A stretch of 64,000 nucleotides of DNA from Megasphaera sp. AM44-1BH (GCF_003467125.1 NZ_QSFA01000010.1:1-64000); one strand, 5' to 3'. Counted from the first letter of the stretch, positions 39,026 through 48,487 are shown. Notes: generated from the letters alone by a model not told the origin. Made by a program: numbers and translations.

Positions 39026-40219
39026 TTATTTGGAAACGAGTTCCTTCGTATCACGGGCAATCATGATTTCTTCATTTGTCGGGATGACATAGAGTTTTAC
39101 CGTCGAGTCATCCGTGCTGATCATTGCATCTTTGCCGCGGACATTGTTACGGGTCGGGCAAAGTTTGGCGCCCAGGTATTCCAGGCCCTGGCAGATAGCG
39201 GCACGGTCTTCGATACCGTTTTCGCCAACGCCGGCCGTAAAGGTGATGACATCGACGCCACCCATAGCAGCAGCCAGTGCACCAATCAGTTTGCGTACCT
39301 GATAATGGAACATATCGAGAGCGAGTTTCGCCCGTTCGTTGCCTTTTTTGGCAGCTTCACCGAGATCGCGGAAGTCACTGGAAACGCCGGAAATGCCGAG
39401 TACACCCGATTTCTTGTTCATGAGTGTATCCATTTCTTTCGTGGACAGGCCTTTCTGTTCCATAACAGTCGTTACGATGGCCGGGTCGATATCGCCGCAG
39501 CGCGTACCCATGAGGCAGCCAGCAAGCGGTGTGAAGCCCATAGTCGTATCTACGCATTTGCCATATTTGATGGCAGCCAGGGAAGACCCGTTGCCGAGAT
39601 GGCAGTTGATGATGCGGAGTTTTTCAACGGGAACGCCCATGACTTTGGCAATCTGGCCGGCTACATAGCGGTGGCTTGTGCCATGGAAGCCATAACGGCG
39701 GATACCGTTTTCTTTATAGAGTTCGTACGGAAGGCCATACATAAAGGCTTCCGGCGGCATGGTCTGATGGAATGCTGTATCGAAGACAGCGACCTGCGGT
39801 ACGCCCGGCATGATAGCTTTGCAGGCGTTGATGCCGATGATGTTCGGCGGGTTGTGAAGGGGTGCATAGGCCGAGCATTTTTCCAGGGCTTTCATGACTT
39901 CGTCGTCAATTACCGTGGAGCTGGCAAAGGCTTCGCCGCCATGAACAACACGATGGCCTACAGCATCAATGGCATCCATGGATTTGATAACGCCGCATTC
40001 GGCATCGGTCAGAATATCGAGAACGAGTTTTACAGCGACTTTATGATCCGGAATCGACTGCTGGATTTCTTTCTTCTGGCCATTCCATTTGTGAGTCAGC
40101 TGGGAATCGGGAAGACCGATTTTTTCTACCAACCCTTTTGCCATGACTTCTTCATTGTCCATGTTTACCAACTGGTATTTCAAGGACGAGCTGCCGCAGT
40201 TTACAACCAATACGATCAT
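39026..40219 (-). CDS. ackA: Acetate kinase
   Basis: 397 residues with the family signature from VLVVNCGSSSLKYQL (about 3-17), HRVVHGGE (about 88-95), FDTAFHQTMP and the ATP-binding HLGNGSSLAAI (about 206-216). It interconverts acetyl phosphate and acetate with ATP formation. No pta gene is adjacent in this window. It is downstream of a lipoprotein gene by 29 nt and may be co-transcribed with it. Confidence 0.95.
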   Translation of the reverse strand: MIVLVVNCGSSSLKYQLVNMDNEEVMAKGLVEKIGLPDSQLTHKWNGQKKEIQQSIPDHKVAVKLVLDILTDAECGVIKSMDAIDAVGHRVVHGGEAFASSTVIDDEVMKALEKCSAYAPLHNPPNIIGINACKAIMPGVPQVAVFDTAFHQTMPPEAFMYGLPYELYKENGIRRYGFHGTSHRYVAGQIAKVMGVPVEKLRIINCHLGNGSSLAAIKYGKCVDTTMGFTPLAGCLMGTRCGDIDPAIVTTVMEQKGLSTKEMDTLMNKKSGVLGISGVSSDFRDLGEAAKKGNERAKLALDMFHYQVRKLIGALAAAMGGVDVITFTAGVGENGIEDRAAICQGLEYLGAKLCPTRNNVRGKDAMISTDDSTVKLYVIPTNEEIMIARDTKELVSK

Positions 40220-40248
40220 GCAATTTACCCTCTTTCATGTTTACTAAA

Positions 40249-40779
40249 TTATTTTATCTGGCCAAATACATGGTCTATGACTTCCTTGCCTACGGGATCG
40301 GCCGGATTGTACAAGTAGGTAATATCCCATATCTGACCATTATCTTCAAAGAAGAGACTCTGGCCGACCATCTGAACGGCATGACCCTGTACATTCAGGT
40401 TGAACGTACAGCGGACTTCTGTCGCCGGCCTGTCGAGGACAGTCGTTTCTGAGACCTTCGTTTGCAGATCTGAATAATGAGTCTGTTCCAGTAAGGAAAT
40501 AGGCTTTTCGGCCCACTGCTGTACAGTGATTTCACTGGCCGGACGCGATTCGGCAGCCATCCACCAATGGGAGTCGTTGGCGCCATACAATACGGTTCCA
40601 TCATTATTCTGGGATTTCCCCATTTCCATAGGAGACATGAGGTACACTTCGGAATTACCGCTCTTCAACTGTGTATAGCCAAAGCTATATTCTTCCAGAA
40701 CCGACGTATTTCCGCAGCCAGTCATGAGTATCGTCGAAGCCGCAAGGATCGTCATCAGGAACTTTCTCATTCGTTTCAT
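40249..40779 (-). CDS. Putative lipoprotein
   Basis: 176 residues. A signal peptide with basic start (MKRMRKF), hydrophobic core and lipobox LMTGC (about 18-22) predicts lipidation at Cys22. The mature part has no recognised domain; it is a small beta-rich protein resembling PsbP/DcrB-type folds only in general pattern. It is transcribed ahead of ackA and divergent from tmcAL. Confidence 0.75.
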   Translation of the reverse strand: MKRMRKFLMTILAASTILMTGCGNTSVLEEYSFGYTQLKSGNSEVYLMSPMEMGKSQNNDGTVLYGANDSHWWMAAESRPASEITVQQWAEKPISLLEQTHYSDLQTKVSETTVLDRPATEVRCTFNLNVQGHAVQMVGQSLFFEDNGQIWDITYLYNPADPVGKEVIDHVFGQIK

Positions 40780-40815
40780 GCTATCACCTATTATACTTTC
40801 TCACAGACTGATTTC

Positions 40816-40858
40816 ATTATAGCATATTCTCCATAAGAGAAAAAGGTTAATTTGTCAA
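40816..40858 (-). promoter_or_regulatory. Promoter region of the lipoprotein gene
   Basis: Minus strand TTGACA (40853-40858) with TATGGA 17 bp later and TATAAT (40816-40821) a little further on. The two -10 candidates cannot be separated by eye. Confidence 0.45.
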
Positions 40859-40910
40859 TCTCCCGGCAAATCGCCTGATTCCTTTTCTTTTTCCCATGGA
40901 TACGTTATGA

Positions 40911-40939
40911 TTAAAGTGTCAAAGAAGAAATAGCATAAT
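40911..40939 (+). promoter_or_regulatory. Possible promoter of tmcAL
   Basis: Plus strand: weak -35 TTAAAG (40911-40916), 17-bp spacer, -10 CATAAT (40934-40939). Confidence 0.4.
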
Positions 40940-40970
40940 ATATAGGACGTATATATCCGAGGAGCATTCC

Positions 40971-42158
40971 ATGAAACGTATTGCCGTCATTGCAGAATTT
41001 AATCCTTTTCATACAGGCCACGCCTGGCTGCTGTCCCAGGTGCGCCAGCAGGCCGGTTCCCCGTCACTGATCATGGTCATCATGAGCGGTTCCTTTGTAC
41101 AGCGGGGCGAACCGGCATTATTCGATAAATGGCACCGTGCCGCCTGGGCTGTCCAGGGTGGTGCCGATATGGTCTTTGAGCTGCCCGCTGTCTACAGTCT
41201 GTCCAGTGCCGATGGATTCGCCCAGGGCGGCGTGGCACTGGCTGCCCGGCTGGGCTGCACTCATCTGGCCTGCGGTGTCGAGCGGGGTACGGCTGCCGAT
41301 TTCTATGCTCTGGCCCGGGCCGCAAAGGAAGTCCGGCCCTGCACGGGCAGGGAAACGGCCGGTCGGATGCAGACGATGGCCATGGCTTCCCGGATTCCGG
41401 AAGAAACGGCATCCCTGCTGGAAGAACCCAATGCCCTGCTGGCAGCCGCCTATGTAAAAGCCATCGTGCAGCAGGACCTTTCCCTGCAGTTCTGGCCGGT
41501 CCTGCGTCAGGGCAGTCATGACGACCCGTCGCTGCTGCAGCCTTTTGCCAGCGCCTCGGCCCTGCGCCGGGAACTACTGCAGAGTGGCAGCTTGCGGCAT
41601 CTCCGGCGCTATCTGACGCCTGAGGCCGTGGAAGATATAGACGCCCTCCTTTCACGGGGAGCATATGCCGATTATGACCGCTATGGCGATTTCATCCTCC
41701 TCCAGAACCGGCTGCTGACACCAGATGAGCTCCGGAATCTCCCGGCCTTCAACGAGGGACTGGAAAACCGCTGGCATCGCTGTATGCAGGAATCGGTCAC
41801 GTACGAAGAGGCACTGGCTGCCATCAAGACCCGTCGCTACGCCTACAGCCGCCTGTGCCGCATGGGAGCTTATACGCTCCTTTCACCCAGCCGTCACCTC
41901 ATGGACCAGTCGTATGAGCAGGGTCCCCAGTATGCCCGGCTGCTGGCCCTATCCCGGAATGCATCGCCCTATATAAAAGAAATAAAAAACCGGCTGCCAG
42001 TCATCACCCGCATCACCGCCGCCGGTTCTCTCTCCGCCCTGGGCCGGGAGCAGCTGGCACTGGATCTGCGCTGTACGGATATGCAATACTACTGCTTTTT
42101 CAGCACCCAGGCCCGCCTGTCGAGGCAGGATTACTACCAGCCACCACAAATTGTCTGA
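40971..42158 (+). CDS. tmcAL: tRNA(Met) cytidine acetate ligase (TmcAL/YlbM)
   Basis: 395 residues. The nucleotidyltransferase start IAEFNPFHTGHAWLL (about 7-21), with the HxGH motif, and the MSGSFVQRGEPALFDKWHRA segment (about 38-57) are diagnostic for the YlbM family. The enzyme makes N4-acetylcytidine at the wobble position of elongator tRNA-Met using acetate and ATP. Its position beside ackA, an acetate-metabolism gene, is noted but may be coincidental. GAGGAG precedes the ATG. Confidence 0.92.
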   Translation: MKRIAVIAEFNPFHTGHAWLLSQVRQQAGSPSLIMVIMSGSFVQRGEPALFDKWHRAAWAVQGGADMVFELPAVYSLSSADGFAQGGVALAARLGCTHLACGVERGTAADFYALARAAKEVRPCTGRETAGRMQTMAMASRIPEETASLLEEPNALLAAAYVKAIVQQDLSLQFWPVLRQGSHDDPSLLQPFASASALRRELLQSGSLRHLRRYLTPEAVEDIDALLSRGAYADYDRYGDFILLQNRLLTPDELRNLPAFNEGLENRWHRCMQESVTYEEALAAIKTRRYAYSRLCRMGAYTLLSPSRHLMDQSYEQGPQYARLLALSRNASPYIKEIKNRLPVITRITAAGSLSALGREQLALDLRCTDMQYYCFFSTQARLSRQDYYQPPQIV

Positions 42159-42184
42159 CCCGTACATTCCTCCCGGAAGCCATG

Positions 42185-42213
42185 TTGTCAATGTGGACAT
42201 TTTCTGATATGAT
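42185..42213 (+). promoter_or_regulatory. Promoter of gltS
   Basis: Plus strand: -35 TTGTCA (42185-42190), 17-bp spacer, -10 TATGAT (42208-42213). Confidence 0.7.
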
Positions 42214-42274
42214 TAAACTTGTTTTTTCTATACCAGCAAATCGATTTCACGTTGCGCAAAGGAGGAATGTTTCG

Positions 42275-43537
42275 TTGTCTATACAACTCAATATTTATCA
42301 GACACTGGCTGCGGCCATGGTGGTGTATTATGCCGGTGTTTTTCTGCGTATGAAAATTTCCGCTCTAAGGACATACTGCATCCCCGCCCCGGTCATCGGC
42401 GGCATCCTGTTTGCTGCCCTGAACTGCCTGCTGTATACGCAGGGCATCTGGACCTATGAACAGGACGCGGTCATGCAGAATGTCTGTATGATGCTTTTTT
42501 TTACCAGCGTCGGCTATACGGCCAGTCTGAGTCTGATCCGCCGTGGCGGCATCATGGTGTTTAAAATGGCTGTCATCACGACGGTACTCATTGTCATCCA
42601 GAACATCCTGGGCATCAGCCTGTCTTCCCTGTTCGGACTCAGTCCTTACATGGGGCTGGCGACCGGTTCTATTCCCATGGTTGGCGGCCATGCTACAGCC
42701 GCCGCCTTTGGTCCTCTCCTGGAAGAAATGGGCCTTGACAGCGGCGCTACCATTGCCGTCGCCGCCGCGACATTCGGCCTCGTAGCCGGCGGCCTCATCG
42801 GCGGCCCTGTAGGGGAACAACTGGTAAAAAAGCATCATCTCCACAGTCAGGCCGATACGGAACGTCTCGACCCGTCGGTCAGCCAGGAAGAAGTAGATAA
42901 GCTGGCTTCCATCGCCAGCAGCAAAGAAAAGGCGGCAGAAGTCATCAAGCAGGAACACATCATCGGCCAGTCCATCAACAACCATCATTTCATGAACGCC
43001 ATGGCCCATTTGTTTCTCGCCATGGGGCTGGGAACACTGGTCAGCGGTTTACTGAACAGTCTGGGCCTGATTTTCCCGGCTTACATCGGCTCCATGGTGG
43101 TGGCTGCCGTCATCCGCAATATTGCCGATTTCACTCATGTATATAAAGTGTATCAGAGAGAAAGTGAAGTTCTGGGCAATCTGGGGCTCACAGTCTTCCT
43201 GACCTGCGTACTCATGAGTCTCAAATTATGGCAGCTCAGCGATCTGGCCGTCCCCATGGTCGTCATGCTCCTGAGCCAGGCCGTCATCATGGCCCTCTTT
43301 GCCTATTTCGTCGTGTTCCGTGCTATGGGCCGGGATTATGAAGCGGCCGTCATGACATCCGGTGTCTGCGGCTTTGGTCTGGGGGCCACGCCGAACGCCA
43401 TCGCCAATATGACGGCCATGACGGAATTATTCGGTCCGGCACCGACAGCATTCTTCGTCATCCCCCTCATAGGCTCCCTCATCATCGACCCGGTCAATGC
43501 CTCGGTCATTACCATTTTCATCAACCTTTTCCATTAG
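42275..43537 (+). CDS. gltS: Sodium/glutamate symporter
   Basis: About 420 residues from a TTG start at 42275, chosen because AAAGGAGG lies 9 nt upstream; the longer frame would cover the promoter. It is a multi-span membrane protein of the ESS family with the two inverted halves: PAPVIGGILFA and GLATGSIPMVGGHATAAAFGP in the first, and FGLGATPNAIANMTAM in the second. It imports glutamate with sodium. Its terminator lies inside the convergent Sel1 gene and the two coding regions overlap by 17 bp. Confidence 0.93.
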   Translation: MSIQLNIYQTLAAAMVVYYAGVFLRMKISALRTYCIPAPVIGGILFAALNCLLYTQGIWTYEQDAVMQNVCMMLFFTSVGYTASLSLIRRGGIMVFKMAVITTVLIVIQNILGISLSSLFGLSPYMGLATGSIPMVGGHATAAAFGPLLEEMGLDSGATIAVAAATFGLVAGGLIGGPVGEQLVKKHHLHSQADTERLDPSVSQEEVDKLASIASSKEKAAEVIKQEHIIGQSINNHHFMNAMAHLFLAMGLGTLVSGLLNSLGLIFPAYIGSMVVAAVIRNIADFTHVYKVYQRESEVLGNLGLTVFLTCVLMSLKLWQLSDLAVPMVVMLLSQAVIMALFAYFVVFRAMGRDYEAAVMTSGVCGFGLGATPNAIANMTAMTELFGPAPTAFFVIPLIGSLIIDPVNASVITIFINLFH

Positions 43538-44345
43538 TGTCTTCCTCAAGCTGCCTGCGCCAGTACGCGGCAGCTTTTTTGTCCTGACAAAGCCCCTGTC
43601 CCGCCTCCAGCACTCTTATATAGTTGCGGATGCCTTCGGTGTATCCCGTCCGAGCCGAGCGGGCAAACCACACGGCAGCCTTTTCCGGGTCTTCTTCGAC
43701 GCCCAGGCCCTGTTCATAGAGCTGGCCCAGATTATTGGCTGCCGGCCCGTCCCCAGCTTCAGCAGCCAGCCGGTACCAATAGGCCGCTTCTGTATAATCC
43801 TGATCTACGCCTCTGCCCGTTTCATACAAATATCCCAGATTATTCTGGGCAATGGCATTATCCTGCTCTGCCGCCTGTGTATACCACATGGCGGCCTTTT
43901 TATAGTCTGCTTCCCCGGCATAGCCGAACTGGTACATGATAGCCAGGTTACACTGTCCATCGGCATCTCCATGGCGGGCAGACCGTCCATACCAGTATAC
44001 GGCCAGCTCATAATTCTGCACGACGCCGCACCCCGTTTCGTAGAGATGGCCCAGATTATTTTCCGCTTCTGGCAGCTCCTGGACTGCCGCCCGGGCATAC
44101 CAATACGCCGCCTTACGGATATCCGGCTCCGTTCCCAGTCCATGTTCATACTGATAGGCCAGATCGTACTGGCAGCCGGCATCGCCCGCCCGGGCACCCA
44201 TTCCGTACCAGTACAGAGACCGCTGCAGCAATTCTTCTTTTTCTTCCTCATAGGCGGCAAAGAAATACTGGTCGCCCACTTCACGCTGGGCCTGTACATC
44301 ACCCCGAAAAGCCCGTTTTTCCCATTGCCACAACGTCTGTTCCAT
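43521..44345 (-). CDS. Sel1-like repeat protein
   Basis: About 274 residues from MEQTLWQWEKR, preceded by GAGGAG. It contains about six Sel1-type TPR-like repeats of 36 residues, recognisable by AxxNLGxLYExGxGVxQ and AxYWYxxAAExGD patterns, filling almost the whole chain. Such proteins act as protein-interaction scaffolds. No signal peptide, so it is cytoplasmic. Partner unknown. Confidence 0.88.
   Translation of the reverse strand: MEQTLWQWEKRAFRGDVQAQREVGDQYFFAAYEEEKEELLQRSLYWYGMGARAGDAGCQYDLAYQYEHGLGTEPDIRKAAYWYARAAVQELPEAENNLGHLYETGCGVVQNYELAVYWYGRSARHGDADGQCNLAIMYQFGYAGEADYKKAAMWYTQAAEQDNAIAQNNLGYLYETGRGVDQDYTEAAYWYRLAAEAGDGPAANNLGQLYEQGLGVEEDPEKAAVWFARSARTGYTEGIRNYIRVLEAGQGLCQDKKAAAYWRRQLEEDTNGKG
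43548..43580 (+). terminator. Terminator of gltS inside the Sel1 gene
   Basis: Stem AAGCTGCC / GGCAGCTT followed by TTTT, 11 nt after the gltS stop. It is coding sequence for the convergent Sel1 gene's C-terminus (a Lys-Ala-Ala-containing stretch). Confidence 0.75.
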
Positions 44346-44441
44346 CGTATCGCTCCTCTTTCTTATTCTGTTTCTGATTGTACGGACAATGGCGTTCCTT
44401 GTCAATGTACCGGGCGTTGGCGGCTGGCAGGACGCAAAAAA

Positions 44442-44508
44442 AAGTTCAATTTTTTCTTTTTGTCTTATTGACTTTTTGACTTTTATGGATATAATGATAA
44501 TTGAACTT
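44442..44508. promoter_or_regulatory. Inverted repeat flanking the clpB promoter
   Basis: AAGTTCAATT (44442-44451) and AATTGAACTT (44499-44508) are perfect 10-bp complements placed on either side of the promoter. No CIRCE (HrcA) or CtsR heptamer site is seen, so this may be the heat-shock control element. Confidence 0.45.
44468..44495 (+). promoter_or_regulatory. Promoter of clpB
   Basis: Plus strand: -35 TTGACT (44468-44473), 16-bp spacer, -10 TATAAT (44490-44495). The leader is about 60 nt with AAGGAGG. Confidence 0.7.
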
Positions 44509-44561
44509 AGTTGTTCACTACTTTTACATGCAACTTACGCCCTACGTAAGGAGGTCTTAGT

Positions 44562-47153
44562 ATGGGAAATGAAAAATATACGCAGAAGGTCATCGAAGCG
44601 TTCCAGACAGCACAGCAGATAGCCGCTCTGCATTACAATCAGGAAATCACGTCCGTCCACGTGCTCATGGGACTGGTAAAGGAACCGGAAGGCCTGCTGG
44701 CTACGATTTTTAAGGAATGCGGCACCGATGTGCCTATGCTCCAGGCCCGTCTGGAACAGCTTCTGAAAAAGATTCCGTCCGTCCAGGGACAGAGCCAACT
44801 GACCATGGCCGTAGAAATGGCCCGTGTCATCGGCAAGGCACAGCAGTATGCCGAATCGATGCACGATGAATACATCAGCACAGAACACCTGCTGCTGGGC
44901 ATCGTCGAAGAAAGCGACAGCGACGTACAGACATTGTGCCGTGAATTCGGTCTGGCCAAGGACAAGATTATGTCCATCATCCGCACCAACCGCAAACAGA
45001 ATGTCAACAGCGATAACCCGGAAAGCAATTACAAGGCACTGGAAAAATATGGCCGCGACCTGACAGCCGCTGCCCGCAAAGGCAAACTCGATCCGGTCAT
45101 CGGCCGTGATGATGAAATCCGCCGTACCGTGGAAATCCTCTCCCGCCGGAGAAAAAACAACCCGGTGCTGATCGGTGAACCGGGCGTCGGCAAGACGGCT
45201 ATCGTCGAAGGGCTGGCCCGCCGTATCGTCTCCGGCGACGTGCCGGAATCGCTGAAGAACAAAACTCTCTATTCTCTCGATATGGGCTCGCTCATTGCCG
45301 GTGCGAAATACCGTGGTGAATTTGAAGAAAGACTGAAATCCGTTCTCAATGAAATCGCGAAATCGGATGGTCAGATTCTGTTGTTCATCGATGAAATCCA
45401 TACGGTCGTCGGCGCCGGTGCCTCCGAAGGCTCCATGGATGCCAGCAACATCCTCAAACCGATGCTCGCCCGCGGCGATCTGCGCTGCATCGGGGCAACG
45501 ACACTGAATGAATATCAGAAATACATCGAAAAAGATGCCGCTCTGGAACGACGTTTCCAGCCGGTCATGGTCGATCCGCCGTCTGTAGAAGACACGATTA
45601 CCATTCTCCGTGGCCTGAAATCCCGCTACGAAGCCCATCATGGCGTCCGCATCCGTGATAAAGCCCTGGTCGCGGCAGCCGTCCTCTCCGACCGCTATAT
45701 TTCCGACCGGTTCCTGCCCGATAAGGCCATCGACCTGGTCGATGAAGCCGCCGCCAAACTGCGTACGGAAATCGAATCCATGCCTGCACCGATCGATGAC
45801 CTGACACATAAGATCATGCAGCTGGAAATCGAAGAACAGTCCCTGAGCAAGGAAACCGATGACGCCTCGAAAGAACGTCTGGAAAAAATCACGGCCCAGA
45901 AGAATGAATTGAAAGAAAAAGAAGACGCCCTGAAAGAACAGTGGGAAAAAGAAAAGACCGCTATTACCCGGACTCAGGCATTGAAGAAAGAAATCGATGC
46001 TACCAAGAATGAAATGGAAAAGGCCGAACGGGAATACGATCTGGGCAAGGCTTCGGAATTGAAATACGGTAAACTGCCGGAACTGCAGAAACAGATGGAA
46101 GAACAGGAAAAGTTCATGGATGCCCATAAAGATTCCCAGCTCCTGAAAGAAGAAGTCGGCGAAGAAGATATTGCCGGCGTCGTCAGCCGCTGGACAGGCA
46201 TCCCCGTTTCCAAGATGATGACCGGCGAACGGGAAAAACTGCTCCACCTCGACGATACCCTCCATCAGCGTGTCGTCGGCCAGGATGAAGCCGTCCGCGT
46301 CGTCAGCGATGCCATCATCCGTGCCCGTGCCGGTATCAAGGACCCCAATCGTCCTATCGGCTCGTTCATCTTCCTCGGACCTACCGGTGTCGGCAAGACC
46401 GAACTGGCAAAGACACTGGCAGAAGCCCTCTTTGACGACGAACGCAATATCATCCGTATCGATATGTCGGAATACATGGAAAAGCACACCGTATCCCGTC
46501 TGATTGGTGCGCCTCCGGGATATGTCGGCTATGATGAAGGCGGTCAGCTCACCGAAGCCGTACGCCGTCACCCCTACAGCGTCATCCTCCTCGATGAAAT
46601 CGAAAAGGCTCATCCCGATATCTTCAACGTCCTGCTGCAGATTCTCGATGATGGCCGCCTGACCGATGGCAAAGGCCGGGTCGTCAACTTCAAGAATACG
46701 ATCATCATCATGACCAGTAACCTCGGTTCCCATGAAATCCTGGAAACGAAAGATTTCGCCCAGGCAGAAAAAGCCGTACGGGAACTGCTCAAGAAGTACT
46801 TCCGTCCGGAATTCCTTAACCGTGTCGATGACATCATCGTCTTCAAGGCACTGGGCAAAGATCAGGTCCGCAACATCGCAACCATCCTGCTCAAACGTCT
46901 GAGCGAACGTCTGGAAAAACAGGTCAAGATCCACCTCACCTGGACAGACGAAGCGTTGCAGGCACTGGCCGACCAGGGCTATGACCCGCAGTTCGGTGCC
47001 CGTCCGCTGCGCCGCCTCATCGTCCACACCGTAGAAACGGCCCTCAGCCGCGATATCATCAGCGGCGTCGTCCGCGAAGGCGATACGGTCTCCATCAACT
47101 ACGATGGACAGCAATTCACCTTCACTCCGTACAGACAGCAGAAAGAAGCCTGA
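44562..47153 (+). CDS. clpB: ATP-dependent chaperone ClpB
   Basis: 863 residues, the usual length. Order: Clp-N domain (1 to about 145), AAA1 with GEPGVGKT (about 205-212), the coiled-coil middle domain (about 400-520) that separates ClpB from ClpA/ClpX and allows cooperation with DnaK, then AAA2 with GPTGVGKT (about 607-614) and the C-terminal D2-small domain. It dissolves protein aggregates. It is monocistronic with a strong terminator; antisense open frames across it are shadows. Confidence 0.96.
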   Translation: MGNEKYTQKVIEAFQTAQQIAALHYNQEITSVHVLMGLVKEPEGLLATIFKECGTDVPMLQARLEQLLKKIPSVQGQSQLTMAVEMARVIGKAQQYAESMHDEYISTEHLLLGIVEESDSDVQTLCREFGLAKDKIMSIIRTNRKQNVNSDNPESNYKALEKYGRDLTAAARKGKLDPVIGRDDEIRRTVEILSRRRKNNPVLIGEPGVGKTAIVEGLARRIVSGDVPESLKNKTLYSLDMGSLIAGAKYRGEFEERLKSVLNEIAKSDGQILLFIDEIHTVVGAGASEGSMDASNILKPMLARGDLRCIGATTLNEYQKYIEKDAALERRFQPVMVDPPSVEDTITILRGLKSRYEAHHGVRIRDKALVAAAVLSDRYISDRFLPDKAIDLVDEAAAKLRTEIESMPAPIDDLTHKIMQLEIEEQSLSKETDDASKERLEKITAQKNELKEKEDALKEQWEKEKTAITRTQALKKEIDATKNEMEKAEREYDLGKASELKYGKLPELQKQMEEQEKFMDAHKDSQLLKEEVGEEDIAGVVSRWTGIPVSKMMTGEREKLLHLDDTLHQRVVGQDEAVRVVSDAIIRARAGIKDPNRPIGSFIFLGPTGVGKTELAKTLAEALFDDERNIIRIDMSEYMEKHTVSRLIGAPPGYVGYDEGGQLTEAVRRHPYSVILLDEIEKAHPDIFNVLLQILDDGRLTDGKGRVVNFKNTIIIMTSNLGSHEILETKDFAQAEKAVRELLKKYFRPEFLNRVDDIIVFKALGKDQVRNIATILLKRLSERLEKQVKIHLTWTDEALQALADQGYDPQFGARPLRRLIVHTVETALSRDIISGVVREGDTVSINYDGQQFTFTPYRQQKEA

Positions 47154-47178
47154 TGTTTGAGGTTTGAGGTTAAATGAC

Positions 47179-47229
47179 AAAAGCGGCTGGTGCATTACGT
47201 GTGATTACGTAATGCACCAGCCGCTTTTT
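47179..47229. terminator. Bidirectional terminator of clpB and the CBS operon
   Basis: Perfect 20-bp arms AAAGCGGCTGGTGCATTACG / CGTAATGCACCAGCCGCTTT with T/A runs on both sides, between convergent clpB and CBS genes. Confidence 0.93.
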
Positions 47230-47239
47230 CTATGTCTTG

Positions 47240-47764
47240 TCAATCATTATATTCTTTATATAATTGCTTCAATACATTGGCCCGGGTAATCATGCCGACG
47301 ACCCGTTTGTTGACGACGACGGGAATAACTTTCAGATGTTCGATGACCATAGCCGCCGCTACCTGTTCTATGTCCGTATCAGGCGTCGTGATGACTACGT
47401 CGCGGGTCATCAGTTTTTCACAGGGTTCATCCATGAGGGTCCGGAATTCCTTGGCATATTTATTGATGCGGCTGGTCATGATTTTGGACCCGATAATGGG
47501 CAGCGCCCGGGGAATGTGGGGCTTGGAACTGCGGTACATGAGGTCCGCACTGGTAATGATGCCGATGAGATGTTCTTCATCATCGACGACAGGTACAGCC
47601 AGCAGGCGGTGTTTGACGAAAAGGCGGAATAATTTGCGCACTGGCGTATCCGGCGTGACAGAGACAAACATCTTGTACATGACATCGCGGACCGGTACGA
47701 CTGGCGCCTTCTTTTTTTCCTCTTCTTCCCTGCCAGGCTGTTTGTTCAGTTCTGCTTCATCCAT
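47240..47764 (-). CDS. CBS-domain protein 1
   Basis: 174 residues. A charged N-terminal tail (Glu/Lys-rich to about 24) precedes two CBS domains forming one Bateman module (VRDVMYKMFVSVTPDTPVRK, about 24-43; KLMTRDVVITTPDTDIEQVA, about 115-134). Such modules bind adenine nucleotides and regulate partners, but this protein has no fused effector. It lies 14 nt downstream of a second, similar CBS gene. Confidence 0.88.
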   Translation of the reverse strand: MDEAELNKQPGREEEEKKKAPVVPVRDVMYKMFVSVTPDTPVRKLFRLFVKHRLLAVPVVDDEEHLIGIITSADLMYRSSKPHIPRALPIIGSKIMTSRINKYAKEFRTLMDEPCEKLMTRDVVITTPDTDIEQVAAAMVIEHLKVIPVVVNKRVVGMITRANVLKQLYKEYND

Positions 47765-47778
47765 ATAGCACGCCTCCT

Positions 47779-48249
47779 CTACGATTCCCCATATTCCTGA
47801 TACAATTCATCCAGGATGTTGCCGCGGGTAACGATGCCCACCACATGTTTATTGTCTACAATAGGGATGACTTTCAGATGTTCTGCCACCATGACGCCGG
47901 CAATCTGTTCGACCGGCGCATCGGGTGCGGCGATGATCACGTCTTTGGTCATGAGTTCTTTTGCCGTCCCGGCCATAAGTTTCTTGAATCCCCGGTTATA
48001 TGCGCTGATGCCGCTGTAGTAGATGCTGGCGCCGAGGAGATTGACATAGTGCGGTACATGGGGTTTTACCTTTTTGTACAGCAGATCGGCATCGGTGACG
48101 ATACCGACCAGTTCCTGGTCATCATTGATGATGGGAATGGCCGTCACCTTATTCTTCACAAACAAATTGACCAGTTCAAAGACCGACGTATCCGGACCGG
48201 CTGTCACAAAGGCTTTTTCCATGATTTCTGATGCTATATGCTGTGCCAT
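47779..48249 (-). CDS. CBS-domain protein 2
   Basis: About 156 residues from MAQHIASEIM, preceded by AAGGAG at 8 nt. It has two CBS domains (ASEIMEKAFVTAGPDTSVFE and KELMTKDVIIAAPDAPVEQI) with the same KPHVPH linker segment as the neighbouring protein, so the pair arose by tandem duplication. It could form homo- or heterodimers with CBS-domain protein 1. Ligand and partner unknown. Confidence 0.88.
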   Translation of the reverse strand: MAQHIASEIMEKAFVTAGPDTSVFELVNLFVKNKVTAIPIINDDQELVGIVTDADLLYKKVKPHVPHYVNLLGASIYYSGISAYNRGFKKLMAGTAKELMTKDVIIAAPDAPVEQIAGVMVAEHLKVIPIVDNKHVVGIVTRGNILDELYQEYGES

Positions 48250-48385
48250 ATAAATCACTCCTTTATAAGCAGGCTTTTTCCCGTGGATGCCTGCTGGTTA
48301 TGATTTTATTTCCTATTATATATAATTTGACACATAACTCCAATTTCCTGCCCGATATAGAAGAATACTTTGGTAAAATTGCGAT

Positions 48386-48434
48386 AAAACCCCCAGACAC
48401 CTTGTTCCATATACAGCAAGGCATCCGGGGGTTC
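48386..48434 (-). terminator. Terminator of the deoC-rlmH operon
   Basis: Stem ACCCCCGGATGCCTTG / CAAGGTGTCTGGGGGT followed by TTTATC on the minus strand, about 55 nt after rlmH. Confidence 0.8.
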
Positions 48435-48487
48435 TGCTTATTTCAACGGCTCTATGGCGGACATCCCGTCCACAGGGCCATTTCCGT

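Noticed and set aside
44535..47195. 886-codon open frame antisense to clpB
   Set aside because: Shadow of the highly biased clpB codons; Phe/Asp-rich translation without any domain.
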